This document shows positions 25,604 to 33,759 of a DNA stretch of 64,000 nt, in pieces. The stretch is from Halobaculum roseum (GTDB lineage Archaea; Halobacteriota; Halobacteria; Halobacteriales; Haloferacaceae). Position numbers and translations under genes: made by a program. Under the pieces are notes generated by a model. It was not told the DNA's origin and did not search any database. It saw only the letters and a program-made list of their open reading frames with translations. Each line of letters opens with the position of its first letter. Within the stretch, counting starts at the first letter, position 1. The stretch spans positions 310,001-374,000 of the forward strand of contig NZ_CP082286.1 in assembly GCF_019880245.1 (NCBI RefSeq). The letters run 5' to 3'.

Positions 25604-26359
25604 ATGCCATCGGAGACTGACACCACCGCGCCCATTCGACGCTACGCATTCTACGTCGCCGTCGCCGTCACCATCGCCTTGGTGGGCGTCTCACTTGGCC
25701 AGTTTTTACCCAATGCCATCTCTGGGTGGACCGGCTCCCTCGGCGATCGCTCGATTTTTGGTCTGGTCCTCATGGCCGGTTCTTGGACTGCCTTGTTCGG
25801 TATGGCGGTCCAGTTCTACCGCCCCACCGAGCGGGTGAACGCCATCCTGTTGCTGCCCGTTGTCACGGTTCTTTCCGGGGTCATCGGATTTGCGACCGGC
25901 ACCATATTCGCTGTTGAAACCCTCCTCATAGCTGCCATCACCCTCGTACCGCTGGTGCTGCATCCGGCAGGACGGTCGGTGCTTCGATTCGATCGCGTGG
26001 GGTCGCCGAACCGGCTGCTGGTCGGCCTGTACGCCATTGGTGCCATCTTCATGATCGTCTACTCCGGCCAAGAGTTCGTCAAGCAGTTCACGCTCACCGG
26101 CGAAGACGTCCTCAGAGGGCACTACAGTGACCTCGCCATATGGGCGTTCTCTATTGCAGTGTGGGGCGGGCTGGCAGTCTTCCGACGGCGTGACTGGCGA
26201 TTCGCCGCCTGGATGTCGGGGTTCGTCGCCCTCTACCTCGGGGTGAGTTCGGCGGCCTTCCCTGATGCAACATCGAGCCTCGGGCTGGCCGGCGGCGTCT
26301 CGGTCGCAGCATGGGCCGTCGCCTTCGTCGCCATGACCGAGCGTGTCCGGGGTCGGTAA
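25604..26359 (+). CDS. Multi-span membrane protein inside the IS-like unit, function unknown
   Basis: A 251-residue hydrophobic protein (MPSETDTTAPIRRYAFYVAVAVTIALVGVSLGQFL...) with about eight predicted membrane spans separated by short Arg-rich or acidic loops. I recognise no family motif. The ATG at 25604 is preferred; GTG at 25571 would add eleven residues. Upstream TTTATTGTAA at about 25493-25502 may be a TATA element. Codon use has more A/T-ending codons than adjacent genes, consistent with transfer. It lies wholly within the inverted-repeat-bounded 25422-26465 unit as a passenger gene. The antisense frame 25706-26392 is a shadow. Confidence 0.7.
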   Translation: MPSETDTTAPIRRYAFYVAVAVTIALVGVSLGQFLPNAISGWTGSLGDRSIFGLVLMAGSWTALFGMAVQFYRPTERVNAILLLPVVTVLSGVIGFATGTIFAVETLLIAAITLVPLVLHPAGRSVLRFDRVGSPNRLLVGLYAIGAIFMIVYSGQEFVKQFTLTGEDVLRGHYSDLAIWAFSIAVWGGLAVFRRRDWRFAAWMSGFVALYLGVSSAAFPDATSSLGLAGGVSVAAWAVAFVAMTERVRGR

Positions 26360-26452
26360 CTCGATACGTCCGGTACCATCGAGCAATCGCACGTTCGCTG
26401 AATTAGCGCTCTATATTCGGCACGTTCCCCAAAACACACCAATATTTGAGTA

Positions 26453-26465
26453 TTTCAACAGAGCC
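26453..26465 (+). repeat. Right terminal inverted repeat of the IS-like unit
   Basis: TTTCAACAGAGCC, the exact reverse complement of 25422-25434. Followed by ACGGATTC, matching the left flank at seven of eight bases. Confidence 0.75.
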
Positions 26466-26583
26466 ACGGATTCGGAACCGACAGGTCCGAATCAGACGGG
26501 TTCCGATCGGACAGCCGACCCCCACGAGTCGAACGCGGACGGCAACACTGATACCACACACGCCACTACCCACCCTCCGTCAG

Positions 26584-27753
26584 ATGAACCGCCGCACCCG
26601 CGAGTATCTGAGGGGCCGCTTCGGCGACTACTACCGGAGCGCGTCCGTCTCCCCGCCGCCGCAGGCCAACGAGCGCGAGTGGGGACACATCCCGTTCACC
26701 GCGGGCGACGGCACCACGATGGTTCGCCACCAGTCGCTGTTGGACATCGGCGAGGTGGGCGAGTTCCTCGCTCGCGAGACGCCGCGCCACGCCTACTTCT
26801 CGGCCGCCCGGTACGACGACCCGGCGAACAAGCGGATGAGCGACAAGGGGTGGCGCTCGGCCGATCTCGTGTTCGACCTCGACGCCGACCACCTCCCCGG
26901 CGTCGACCCGGAGGAGACGAGCTACGGGGAGATGCTCGCCGCCTGCAAGGAGGAACTGCTCGCGCTGCTGGACATCCTCGGGGACGACTTCGGCTTCGCG
27001 GACGACGACATGCAAGTGGTCTTCTCGGGCGGCCGCGGCTACCACGTCCACGTCCGCCACGACGCCGTCGCCGACCTCGACTCGACGGCACGCCGGGAGG
27101 TCGTCGATTACATCCGCGCGGTCGACCTCAACTACGACGGGCTCATCGAGCGTCGGCCCAACGAGCGCGGGACGACCCTCCAGAAGCAGCTCCGCCGCGA
27201 GGGCGGGTGGGGGCGGCGCGTCCACGAGAAACTCGTCGCCTACGCCGAGGGCCTGCGTGCGATGGATGAGGCCGACGCGCTCGCGGAGCTCCAGGAACTC
27301 GACGGCGTCGGCGAGAAGACCGCCCGAACCATCTACGGCGTGCTCGAACGCAACCCCGAGGGAGTGAAATCGGGCAACGTCGAGCTCGGGCCCGGTGCCT
27401 CGACGCTCGTGCGGGCGATCGCCGAGCGCGTGACCGCCGAACAGACCGCCCCCATCGACGAGCCGGTGACGACCGACATCCGCCGGCTCATTCGGCTGCC
27501 CGGCTCCATCCACGGCGGCAGCGGCCTGCTCGTGTGCCCGCTGGAGCGCGACGCGATCGACGGGTTCGACCCGCTGATAGACGCCGTCCCCGGGCGCTTC
27601 CGCGGCCGCGACATCCTCGTCGACGTGCACGAGCCGGGGCCCGTGGACGTGGGCGACGATAGAGATAAGGTGGAGGAGGGAATCGTATCGGTTCAAGAGT
27701 ATCTCGGCGTGTTCCTCATGGCGAGAGGACGCGCGGAGAAGGCACGCGAGTAG
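26584..27753 (+). CDS. priS: DNA primase small catalytic subunit PriS
   Basis: A 389-residue archaeal/eukaryal-type primase. Motif I is 'LVFDLDADHL' (metal-binding Asp residues, about 95-104), motif II 'FSGGRGYHVHVRHD' and motif III 'RRLIRLPGSIHGGSGL'. The N-terminus 'MNRRTREYLRGRFGDYYRSA' is typical. Between motifs II and III is a helix-hairpin-helix-like 'LDGVGEKTARTIYGVL'. It synthesises RNA/DNA primers with PriL. The ATG at 26584 gives family length; the longer open frame reaching back to 26446 starts inside the IS-like unit. The gins gene follows 23 bases later, a replication pair conserved in haloarchaea. The IS-like unit sits about 110 bases upstream and may have replaced the native promoter. 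Confidence 0.95.
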   Translation: MNRRTREYLRGRFGDYYRSASVSPPPQANEREWGHIPFTAGDGTTMVRHQSLLDIGEVGEFLARETPRHAYFSAARYDDPANKRMSDKGWRSADLVFDLDADHLPGVDPEETSYGEMLAACKEELLALLDILGDDFGFADDDMQVVFSGGRGYHVHVRHDAVADLDSTARREVVDYIRAVDLNYDGLIERRPNERGTTLQKQLRREGGWGRRVHEKLVAYAEGLRAMDEADALAELQELDGVGEKTARTIYGVLERNPEGVKSGNVELGPGASTLVRAIAERVTAEQTAPIDEPVTTDIRRLIRLPGSIHGGSGLLVCPLERDAIDGFDPLIDAVPGRFRGRDILVDVHEPGPVDVGDDRDKVEEGIVSVQEYLGVFLMARGRAEKARE

Positions 27754-27776
27754 CGGATTCGAGTGAGTAGCACACG

Positions 27777-28745
27777 ATGGACTTAGACGAACTACGCTCG
27801 GTACAGTCGAAGGAGCGCACCAAGGACAGCCTCCAGCACCTGCGCGATTCCTTCTACGAGGACGTCGCCGCGTACCTCGCCGAGCGCAAGCGCCAGCGCG
27901 ACGAGCGCGCCGCGGGCGTCGACAACCCCTTCTCCGACGAGCACGTCCGCAAGCTCTCCGACGAGATCGAGACGGCCGAGGAGGTCGTGGAGTCGCTGTA
28001 CGAGCGCCGCGTCGGCAAGGTGGTGAAGCTCTCGTCGTTCGCCGCCGCCGGCGCGCCGACCGACACCGAGGGCATGACCGTCCAGGAGGCGGAGCTGTTC
28101 GAGGACCTGGTCGTCCGCATCGAGCAGAACAAGGGTCGCGTCCTCGACGTGCTGGAGAACGGCGCCGACGTTGACATCGACGCCGAGGCGGCCGCCTCAG
28201 AGGTCGCGGGGTCGGAAGCACCCGACGCGGAACCGACGGCGTCCGCGACCGTCGAGAACGCCCCCGCAGACGAGGCTCCCGGCGCCGCCGCCGGCGATGC
28301 GGGCGGCGTCCTCGCGGACGCGATGGGTGCCGACGACGGAGCGGTCACGGACGAGACCGCCGAGCAGTCCGTCGAGGGGACCGAGAATGACCACCCGACT
28401 GACGCCTCGGCGTCGACGGACGCCGAATCGCCCGCCGACGCCGGCACACCGGCGGAACACGCCCCTCCGTCGGACGCTCCGACACGCGACCCCGACGACC
28501 CTCCCGAGGAGTTCGTTCCGGGGTCGGAACCGGACCGTGCGGCCGACGGCTCCGCCGGGGGCGACGGGGCGGTCGCCTCGAACGGCGACGCCGACCGCCG
28601 CACGGTCCGGATCACCAGCGATGTGGGGCAGATCCTCGGCGTCGACGAGCGCGAGTACGAGCTCGCGAGCGACGACGTGGTGACGCTGCCGGCGGCCAAC
28701 GCCGACCCGCTCGTCGAGCGGGACGCCGCCGAACCGATCGAGTGA
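27777..28745 (+). CDS. gins: GINS complex subunit (Gins51/Gins15 type)
   Basis: A 322-residue protein. The N-terminal helical A-domain (MDLDELRSVQSKERTKDSLQHLRDSFYEDVAAYLAERKRQ...) ends near residue 120. A disordered Ala/Asp/Glu-rich linker follows at about residues 125-275, and a small beta B-domain at the C-terminus is 'RTVRITSDVGQILGVDEREYELASDDVVTLP'. GINS bridges MCM and the Cdc45/GAN nuclease in the archaeal replicative helicase. The linker is much longer than in non-halophilic archaea, which have about 190 residues in total. It is co-transcribed with priS. Confidence 0.92.
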   Translation: MDLDELRSVQSKERTKDSLQHLRDSFYEDVAAYLAERKRQRDERAAGVDNPFSDEHVRKLSDEIETAEEVVESLYERRVGKVVKLSSFAAAGAPTDTEGMTVQEAELFEDLVVRIEQNKGRVLDVLENGADVDIDAEAAASEVAGSEAPDAEPTASATVENAPADEAPGAAAGDAGGVLADAMGADDGAVTDETAEQSVEGTENDHPTDASASTDAESPADAGTPAEHAPPSDAPTRDPDDPPEEFVPGSEPDRAADGSAGGDGAVASNGDADRRTVRITSDVGQILGVDEREYELASDDVVTLPAANADPLVERDAAEPIE

Positions 28746-28808
28746 GCGCGGCGGGGAACCACCGCCGGCACCGACACGCCTTTTCGAGCCGCCCTCGCAT
28801 CGCCACAC

Positions 28809-29285
28809 ATGCTCGACACCGGCACCGATGCGCCAGCGTTCTCGCTTCCCGACCACGTCGGCCGCGAGGTCTCGCTCTCGGAGTTCGAGGGGCGACGCCT
28901 CGTCCTCTACTTTTACCCTCGGGCGGACACGCCCGGCTGCACGACCGAGGCGTGCGGCTTCCGTGACGCGTACGACGAGTTCCAGGGGCGCGACACGGCG
29001 ATCCTCGGCGTGAGCGACGACCCGGTCGACGACCTCACCGACTTCGCCCGCGAGTACGACCTTCCGTTCCCGCTGCTGTCCGACGAGGACGGCTCCGTCG
29101 CCGACGCGTACGACTCCTACGGCGAGAAGAACGTCTTCGGCAACGTCGTAGAGGGCGTGTTCCGCAACACGTACCTCATCGGCCCCGACGGGACGATCGA
29201 ACGGACCTACGAGGGGGTCTCCCCGGAGGAGCACGCCGAGGAACTGCTCGCGGACATCGACGAGCTGCGCGAGGCCGAGTCCTGA
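28809..29285 (+). CDS. bcp: Thioredoxin-dependent peroxiredoxin (Bcp/PrxQ type)
   Basis: A 158-residue protein. The peroxidatic Cys lies in 'YPRADTPGCTTEACGFRD' at about residue 43, with the resolving Cys five residues on (TTEAC), as in PrxQ. The N-terminal 'GTDAPAFSLPDHVGREVSLSEFEGRRLVLYF' and C-terminal 'NVVEGVFRNTYLIGPDGTI' complete the thioredoxin fold. It reduces hydrogen peroxide and organic hydroperoxides in the cytoplasm. A TATA-like CCTTTTCG lies about 28 bases upstream. Confidence 0.95.
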   Translation: MLDTGTDAPAFSLPDHVGREVSLSEFEGRRLVLYFYPRADTPGCTTEACGFRDAYDEFQGRDTAILGVSDDPVDDLTDFAREYDLPFPLLSDEDGSVADAYDSYGEKNVFGNVVEGVFRNTYLIGPDGTIERTYEGVSPEEHAEELLADIDELREAES

Positions 29286-29324
29286 CGGCGCGGGCGGGGC
29301 GTCCGCCCGGCCTGTCGCGCCCGG

Positions 29325-30236
29325 TCACCACGGATGCCCGCGTAACTCACGGCGGATCGCCTCGCGTTTCACGAGCGCGAAGCCGGCGACGACCACGACG
29401 AAGCCGGCGACGGTCAGCGGCGTCACCGGCTCCGAGAGGATGACCGCGCCGGCGACGGTCGCGACGACGGGGACGACGTAGCTCACGAGGTTGATCTCGA
29501 AGGGCCCCAGCAGGTCCAGCAGGCCGAAGTAGATGCCGAAGCCGATCGCCGAGGCGAACAGCCCTAGGAACGCCAGCGAGAACACCACGGCCGGCGACAG
29601 CGCCGTCGGGAGCGGCTGGGGCTCGCCGGCGGCGACGCTCATGCCGTGGAGCAACACGGCGCCGATCGCCATCCCCCACGCGGTCCGGGGGAGCGCCTCG
29701 GAGTCGGGCTCCAGCCAGCGGGTGGCGACGCTCCCGAAGGAGACGGCGACGGCGGCGACGAACACCAGCGCGACGCCGATCGTCGTGTCGCCGGCCAGAT
29801 CCGCGGGGGACGGCTGGGCGACCAGCCCGACCCCCGCGATCCCCAGCAGCACCCCGACGTAGCCGCGGACGTCGAGGCTCCCCTCGCCGAGCAGCCACAC
29901 GGTGAAGAACGTCGTCAGTATCGGGTTGAGGCTGTAGACGATGGAGGCGATCCCGCCGGTCGTGTACTGCTGGCCGTACGCGAGGAAGGCGATGTTGGCG
30001 ACGACGAACAGCAGGGCCGCGACGGCGACCGCGCCGAGGTCCGCCCGCGAGCGCGGGATGGGTTCGTCGGCGCGCCAGAACACGTACGCGAGCGCGACGA
30101 CCGCGCCCACGTCGAAGCGGTACGCGCCGAGCAACAGCGGGCGCAGTTCCGTCAGTGCGACCTCTATCGCCGGGAAGCTCCCGCCCCAACAGACCCCGAG
30201 GGCGAGAAACAGGGCCGCGTTCCGGGAGGTGCTCAC
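29325..30236 (-). CDS. EamA/DMT-family transporter
   Basis: A 303-residue protein with ten predicted membrane spans in two EamA repeats. The first starts 'NAALFLALGVCWGGSFPAIEVAL', the second 'LVFVAAVAVSFGSVATRWL', with 'FEINLVSYVVPVVATVAGAVILSEPVTPLTVAGFVVVVAGFALV' near the end. DMT exporters move small metabolites such as amino acids or nucleosides; the substrate cannot be read from sequence. Start is GTG at 30234-30236. It is convergent with the peroxiredoxin gene. Confidence 0.88.
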   Translation of the reverse strand: MSTSRNAALFLALGVCWGGSFPAIEVALTELRPLLLGAYRFDVGAVVALAYVFWRADEPIPRSRADLGAVAVAALLFVVANIAFLAYGQQYTTGGIASIVYSLNPILTTFFTVWLLGEGSLDVRGYVGVLLGIAGVGLVAQPSPADLAGDTTIGVALVFVAAVAVSFGSVATRWLEPDSEALPRTAWGMAIGAVLLHGMSVAAGEPQPLPTALSPAVVFSLAFLGLFASAIGFGIYFGLLDLLGPFEINLVSYVVPVVATVAGAVILSEPVTPLTVAGFVVVVAGFALVKREAIRRELRGHPW

Positions 30237-30348
30237 GGGGAACTCACGGCTGGAGTAGCGGTCGGGACCGACTTCGGCGTTTCCGTTCCGGACGGGACGA
30301 CCGGATCGCGACGGGCGGTCGCGACGGATCCGTCACCGTGCGGCCGCC

Positions 30349-31398
30349 TCAGTAGCCCCGGGTGATGAGGTAGTCCGCCAGGTCCGCGAGCAGGTCGCGG
30401 GCCGGTCCCTCGGGGAGCACCGTCAGGCGCTCCTTCGAGCGCGCGGTGAGGTCCTCGGCCATCTCGCGGGCGTAGTCGATGGAGCCGGCCTCCTCGAGCG
30501 TCGAGACGGCCGCGTCGATCTCCGCCTCGCTCACCTCGGCCGGCGTCTCCGCGCTCACGAGCGCGTCCACGTCGACGCCCTGCTGGCGCGCGTGGAGCGT
30601 GATGAGCGTCTCCTTGTCCTCGACGAGGTCCGAGCCGCGCTGTTTGCCCAGCTTCTCGGAGGGGACCGTGAGATCGAGCACGTCGTCCTGGATCTGGAAC
30701 GCGCGCCCGGAGTCGACGCCGTACTGGTACAGGGCCTCCACCGTCTCCTCGTCGGCGCCCATGAGGACCGCGGGGATGGCCGCCGACGCGCCGTACAGCA
30801 CGGCTGTCTTCAGCTCGACCATCTCCAGGTACTCCTCGGGCGTCACGTCGTCGCGGGTCTCGAACTCCACGTCGAGCGACTGCCCCTCGCAGATCCGGGT
30901 ACACGCGGACGCGAGCCGATTGACCGCCTCGACCGTGTTCGCCGGGGCGGCGCCGGTGTCCGAGAGCAGCTCGAACGCCTTCGCGTACAGCGTGTCGCCG
31001 GCGAGGATCGCCGTCTCGATGTCGTACGCGCGGTGGACCGCCGGCTCGCCGCGCCGGAGGTCGTCCTCGTCCATGATGTCGTCGTGGATGAGGGTGAACG
31101 ACTGGATCACCTCGACGCTGACAGCCGTGCGCATGAGGTCGAACGGCTCGCCGTCGAGCGCCGGGAACGACCGATAGTCGGTCGTCGGGTCGGCGTCGAC
31201 GCCCGCGAGCGCCTCGCCCACGAGGAGCGCGGCTGTCGGCCGAAGGCGCTTGCCGCCCGCCTCGAGGATGTACCGACTGGCCTCGTACAGCCGCTCCGGC
31301 TCGGCCATCGGGAGGTCCTCGTCGATGGCGGCGTTGACGCGGTCGCGGCGCTGTTTCACCGCCGCGAGCACCCGTTCGGCCGTCGCGTCCTGTGTCAT
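30349..31398 (-). CDS. idsA: Geranylgeranyl/polyprenyl diphosphate synthase
   Basis: A 349-residue trans-prenyltransferase. The first Asp-rich motif is 'LIHDDIMDEDDLRRG' and the second is 'FQIQDDVLDLTVPSEKLGKQRGSDL'; 'LEAGGKRLRPTAALLVGEAL' is the allylic-substrate region. It condenses IPP units to give GGPP for archaeal ether lipids and other isoprenoids. It begins two bases after the RNase J stop, forming an rnj-idsA operon of a kind common in haloarchaea. Confidence 0.93.
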   Translation of the reverse strand: MTQDATAERVLAAVKQRRDRVNAAIDEDLPMAEPERLYEASRYILEAGGKRLRPTAALLVGEALAGVDADPTTDYRSFPALDGEPFDLMRTAVSVEVIQSFTLIHDDIMDEDDLRRGEPAVHRAYDIETAILAGDTLYAKAFELLSDTGAAPANTVEAVNRLASACTRICEGQSLDVEFETRDDVTPEEYLEMVELKTAVLYGASAAIPAVLMGADEETVEALYQYGVDSGRAFQIQDDVLDLTVPSEKLGKQRGSDLVEDKETLITLHARQQGVDVDALVSAETPAEVSEAEIDAAVSTLEEAGSIDYAREMAEDLTARSKERLTVLPEGPARDLLADLADYLITRGY

Positions 31399-31400
31399 CG

Positions 31401-32753
31401 TTACTCGGTCAGCTGGATCATGTTCCCGTTCTGCGTGACGTGGAGGTCACGGCCCAGCTTGTAGCCCTTCTTGCCGGCGAGGTCGACGTACGGCGAGAAG
31501 CCCTTCATGTCCTGGTGGGCGGGGATGACGTGCTGGGGTTCGAGCGCGTCGAGCATCTGGTAGTGCCCCTCCTCGCGGAGGTGGCCCGACACGTGGATGT
31601 CGTCGTAGATCCGCGCGCCCTGCATCTTCAGGAGGCGCTCGGACTGGTACCGCTGCCCCTCGTTCGTCGGCTCCGGGATGACCCGTGCCGAGAAGACGAC
31701 CTTGTCGCCGTCGTCCAGTTCGTACGGGGTCTCGCCGCGGCCCATGCGGGTGAGCATCGCGCGCGGCTCGCCCTGGTGACCCGTGACGATGGGGAGGTAC
31801 TTCTCCTTGCCCTCCTGCATGATCCGCTTGAACGTGCGGTCGACGGACTTCCGGTGGCCGTACATCCCGAGGTCGTCCGGGAAGTCGACGAAGTCCAGGC
31901 GCTCTGCCGTGCCGGAGTACTTCTCCATCGAGCGTCCCAGGAGCACCGGCTCGCGCCCGATGTCCTGTGCGAACTCGACGAGCGAGGAGACGCGCGAGAC
32001 GTGCGAGGAGAACGTGGTGGCGACGATGCCGCCGTCGTAGTCCTCGATGCTCATCAGCGTGTCCTTGAGGTGGTTCCGTGCGTGCGACTCGGAGGGGGTG
32101 CGGCCCTTGCGGCCGGCGTTCGTACAGTCCTCGATGTAACAGAGGACGCCGTTGCCCTCGCGACCGATCTCGCGGAAGCGCTCCATGTCGATGGGGTCCT
32201 CGAGGACCGGCGAGTGGTCCATGCGCTTGTCGAGCCCGTAGACGACCGCGCCCTCGGGGGTGTGAAGGACCGGGTTGACCGCGTCGATGATGGAGTGAGT
32301 CACGTGGACGAACTCCATCTCGACGTTTCCGGAGTCGCCGATGGACATCGTCTCGCCGGCCTCCATCTTGACGAGGTCGTTGTCGACGTTGAACTTGTTC
32401 TCGCCCTTCACCTGCTGTTTGACCAGCTCGATGGTGAACGGCGCGGCGACGACCGGTGCGTCGTACCGGTGGGCCAGCTTCGAGATGGCGCCGATGTGGT
32501 CGAGGTGGCCGTGCGTCGGCACGATCGCCTGCACGTCGCCCTCCATGTCGCTCATGATCCGGTCGTCCGGGATGGCCCCCATGTCGATGAGGTCCAGGCT
32601 GTGCATCTTCTCTGTCTCGACGTTGTCGTGGATCAGGACCTGACTCAGGTTGAGGCCCATGTCGAACACGACGATGTCGTCCCCTGCGCGAACTGCCGTC
32701 ATCTGGCGGCCGACTTCCTCGTAGCCGCCGATTGTTGCGATTTCGACTTCCAT
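31401..32753 (-). CDS. rnj: Ribonuclease J (metallo-beta-lactamase, beta-CASP)
   Basis: A 450-residue exoribonuclease. It opens '[35 protein letters not shown]', and the zinc signature is '[19 protein letters not shown]'. The beta-CASP motifs include '[12 protein letters not shown]' and '[13 protein letters not shown]'. The late histidine motif is '[29 protein letters not shown]'. Archaeal RNase J degrades RNA 5' to 3'. The ATG ends at 32753; idsA follows after two bases. Confidence 0.95.
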   Translation of the reverse strand: MEVEIATIGGYEEVGRQMTAVRAGDDIVVFDMGLNLSQVLIHDNVETEKMHSLDLIDMGAIPDDRIMSDMEGDVQAIVPTHGHLDHIGAISKLAHRYDAPVVAAPFTIELVKQQVKGENKFNVDNDLVKMEAGETMSIGDSGNVEMEFVHVTHSIIDAVNPVLHTPEGAVVYGLDKRMDHSPVLEDPIDMERFREIGREGNGVLCYIEDCTNAGRKGRTPSESHARNHLKDTLMSIEDYDGGIVATTFSSHVSRVSSLVEFAQDIGREPVLLGRSMEKYSGTAERLDFVDFPDDLGMYGHRKSVDRTFKRIMQEGKEKYLPIVTGHQGEPRAMLTRMGRGETPYELDDGDKVVFSARVIPEPTNEGQRYQSERLLKMQGARIYDDIHVSGHLREEGHYQMLDALEPQHVIPAHQDMKGFSPYVDLAGKKGYKLGRDLHVTQNGNMIQLTE

Positions 32754-33089
32754 TGTGTTTCGTTGTCTGCGTTGCGAGCGTGAATCCCGCGCGTCGCGCG
32801 CGGCCGATGCTCGTACGGAAAGCCCCGGTACGGGTCGCTGTGGACCCCGGCGTCTTACAGCGCGTCGGTCCGCAATCCCGCAATACGGGGTCGATCCCCG
32901 TACTTACCCGCGGGCTATGGTGGATGTACCGTATCGGTCATCTGTTAAAACTGCTCGGGTTCGAGCGTCGCGACCCCGGACGGCTCCGTCGCTCATCGAA
33001 CCCTCGAAACGAACGGACCCCCGGGGCGGGACTGTCCCGCCTCGTCACCGTCCGGTACGCTTAAACCCGAATCCGCCGACGACCCGAAC
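32754..33089. other. Divergent intergenic region rnj / lsm
   Basis: 336 bases without a supportable gene. The stretch 32831-32915 contains palindromic GC-rich segments such as ACGGGGTCGATCCCCGT (32885-32901), superficially like a tRNA T-arm, but no full cloverleaf with a 7-bp acceptor and GTTCRA loop can be made. A TATA-like GCTTAAACC at 33058-33066, about 28 bases before 33090, is the likely promoter for lsm. Confidence 0.5.
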
Positions 33090-33305
33090 ATGACTGGCCG
33101 CCCGCTCGACGTGCTCGAGGAGGCCCTTGACACCCCGGTAACGGTCCACCTCAAAGACGAAACGGCTCACTTCGGCGTTCTCGCCGGCTACGATCAGCAC
33201 ATGAACGTCGTGCTCGATCCCACCGAACTGGAGGGCTCGGCGGACGACGAAGTCGAAGACACAACGATTATCCGTGGCGACAACGTCGTTTCCATCAACG
33301 TATGA
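33090..33305 (+). CDS. lsm: Sm-like archaeal protein (LSm)
   Basis: A 71-residue protein. The Sm1 motif is '[41 protein letters not shown]' and the Sm2 motif is '[12 protein letters not shown]' at the C-terminus. Archaeal LSm forms heptameric or hexameric rings that bind U-rich RNA and small RNAs. It is about the shortest Sm form, and its stop overlaps the L37e start by four bases, the arrangement described in Haloferax volcanii where the two are co-transcribed. Confidence 0.96.
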   Translation: MTGRPLDVLEEALDTPVTVHLKDETAHFGVLAGYDQHMNVVLDPTELEGSADDEVEDTTIIRGDNVVSINV

Positions 33306-33478
33306 CCGGAGCCGGAACGCCGTCTCAGGGGAAGAAGAACAAGACGACGCACGTCAAGTGTCGACGCTGCGGCGAGAAGTCCTACCACGTGAAGAAGAAG
33401 AAGTGCTCCTCGTGCGGCTTCGGGAAGTCCGCCAAGCGCCGCGACTACGAGTGGCAGTCGAAGGCCGGCGACAACTGA
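33302..33478 (+). CDS. rpl37e: 50S ribosomal protein L37e
   Basis: A 58-residue basic zinc-ribbon protein, '[41 protein letters not shown]...'. The two CxxC pairs (CRRC and CSSC) bind zinc and the lysine-rich N-terminus contacts 23S rRNA. Unusually basic for this acidic proteome, as expected for an rRNA-buried protein. Translation is coupled to lsm through the ATGA overlap. A T-rich stretch TTTCTCTCTTCTC directly after the stop (about 33484-33496) may terminate the transcript. Confidence 0.97.
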   Translation: MTGAGTPSQGKKNKTTHVKCRRCGEKSYHVKKKKCSSCGFGKSAKRRDYEWQSKAGDN

Positions 33479-33721
33479 GCGCCGTTTCTCTCTTCTCGTC
33501 TCGACCGAGCCGACCAGCGGCAGCGTCGTCACCTTCCTGGCCGGTCCTCGCCGATAGTTGACGGTTCCGTGATGGATCCTCACCGGCAACTGACGACTCC
33601 GAGCGTACAGCCCTTCGCGACCGATCGGAACCGGAGGACACGAGAACGGTCGGCCGGCGGAACCGAATCGATCCACATTCCTGCACACCAATTCGAATTC
33701 TCTCGGTGACCTACGCACGAT

Positions 33722-33742
33722 AACGAGGGTTTTTGTGGAATC
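33722..33742 (+). promoter_or_regulatory. Core promoter of purF
   Basis: GGGTTTTTGTGG lies roughly 25-32 bases before the ATG at 33760, as a weak TATA element for a leaderless mRNA. The rest of the gap 33479-33721 shows no gene or RNA that I can support. Confidence 0.35.
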
Positions 33743-33759
33743 GGCGTCCAGTAGCGACT

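Larger units (their letters stand above)
25422..26465 (+). mobile_element. IS-like 1,044-bp unit with inverted repeats and target duplication, carrying a membrane-protein gene
   Basis: The left end GGCTCTGTTGAAA (25422-25434) is perfectly inverted at the right end, TTTCAACAGAGCC (26453-26465), with partial matching continuing inward (CT.AA). Flanks are ACGGATCC (25414-25421) and ACGGATTC (26466-26473), an 8-base direct repeat with one mismatch. A GGnnCTGTTGnAAA terminus and 8-base duplication are hallmarks of IS6-family insertion sequences. No transposase is present; the only plausible gene is the multi-span protein at 25604-26359. Internal DNA is visibly more A/T-rich than the neighbours. 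It therefore looks like a non-autonomous or transporter-type IS6 derivative. Confidence 0.7.

Noticed and set aside
25706-26392. Minus-strand 228-codon frame inside the IS-like unit as a possible transposase
   Set aside because: Composition is that of an antisense shadow (Asp/Gly/Arg/Pro-rich, no DDE motif, no helix-turn-helix).
32831-32915. tRNA-like stretch with ACGGGGTCGATCCCCGT and a CTTACAG loop
   Set aside because: Only a five-pair acceptor can be drawn, the T-loop lacks the conserved TT before CRA, and no D-arm forms. Not a tRNA by inspection.
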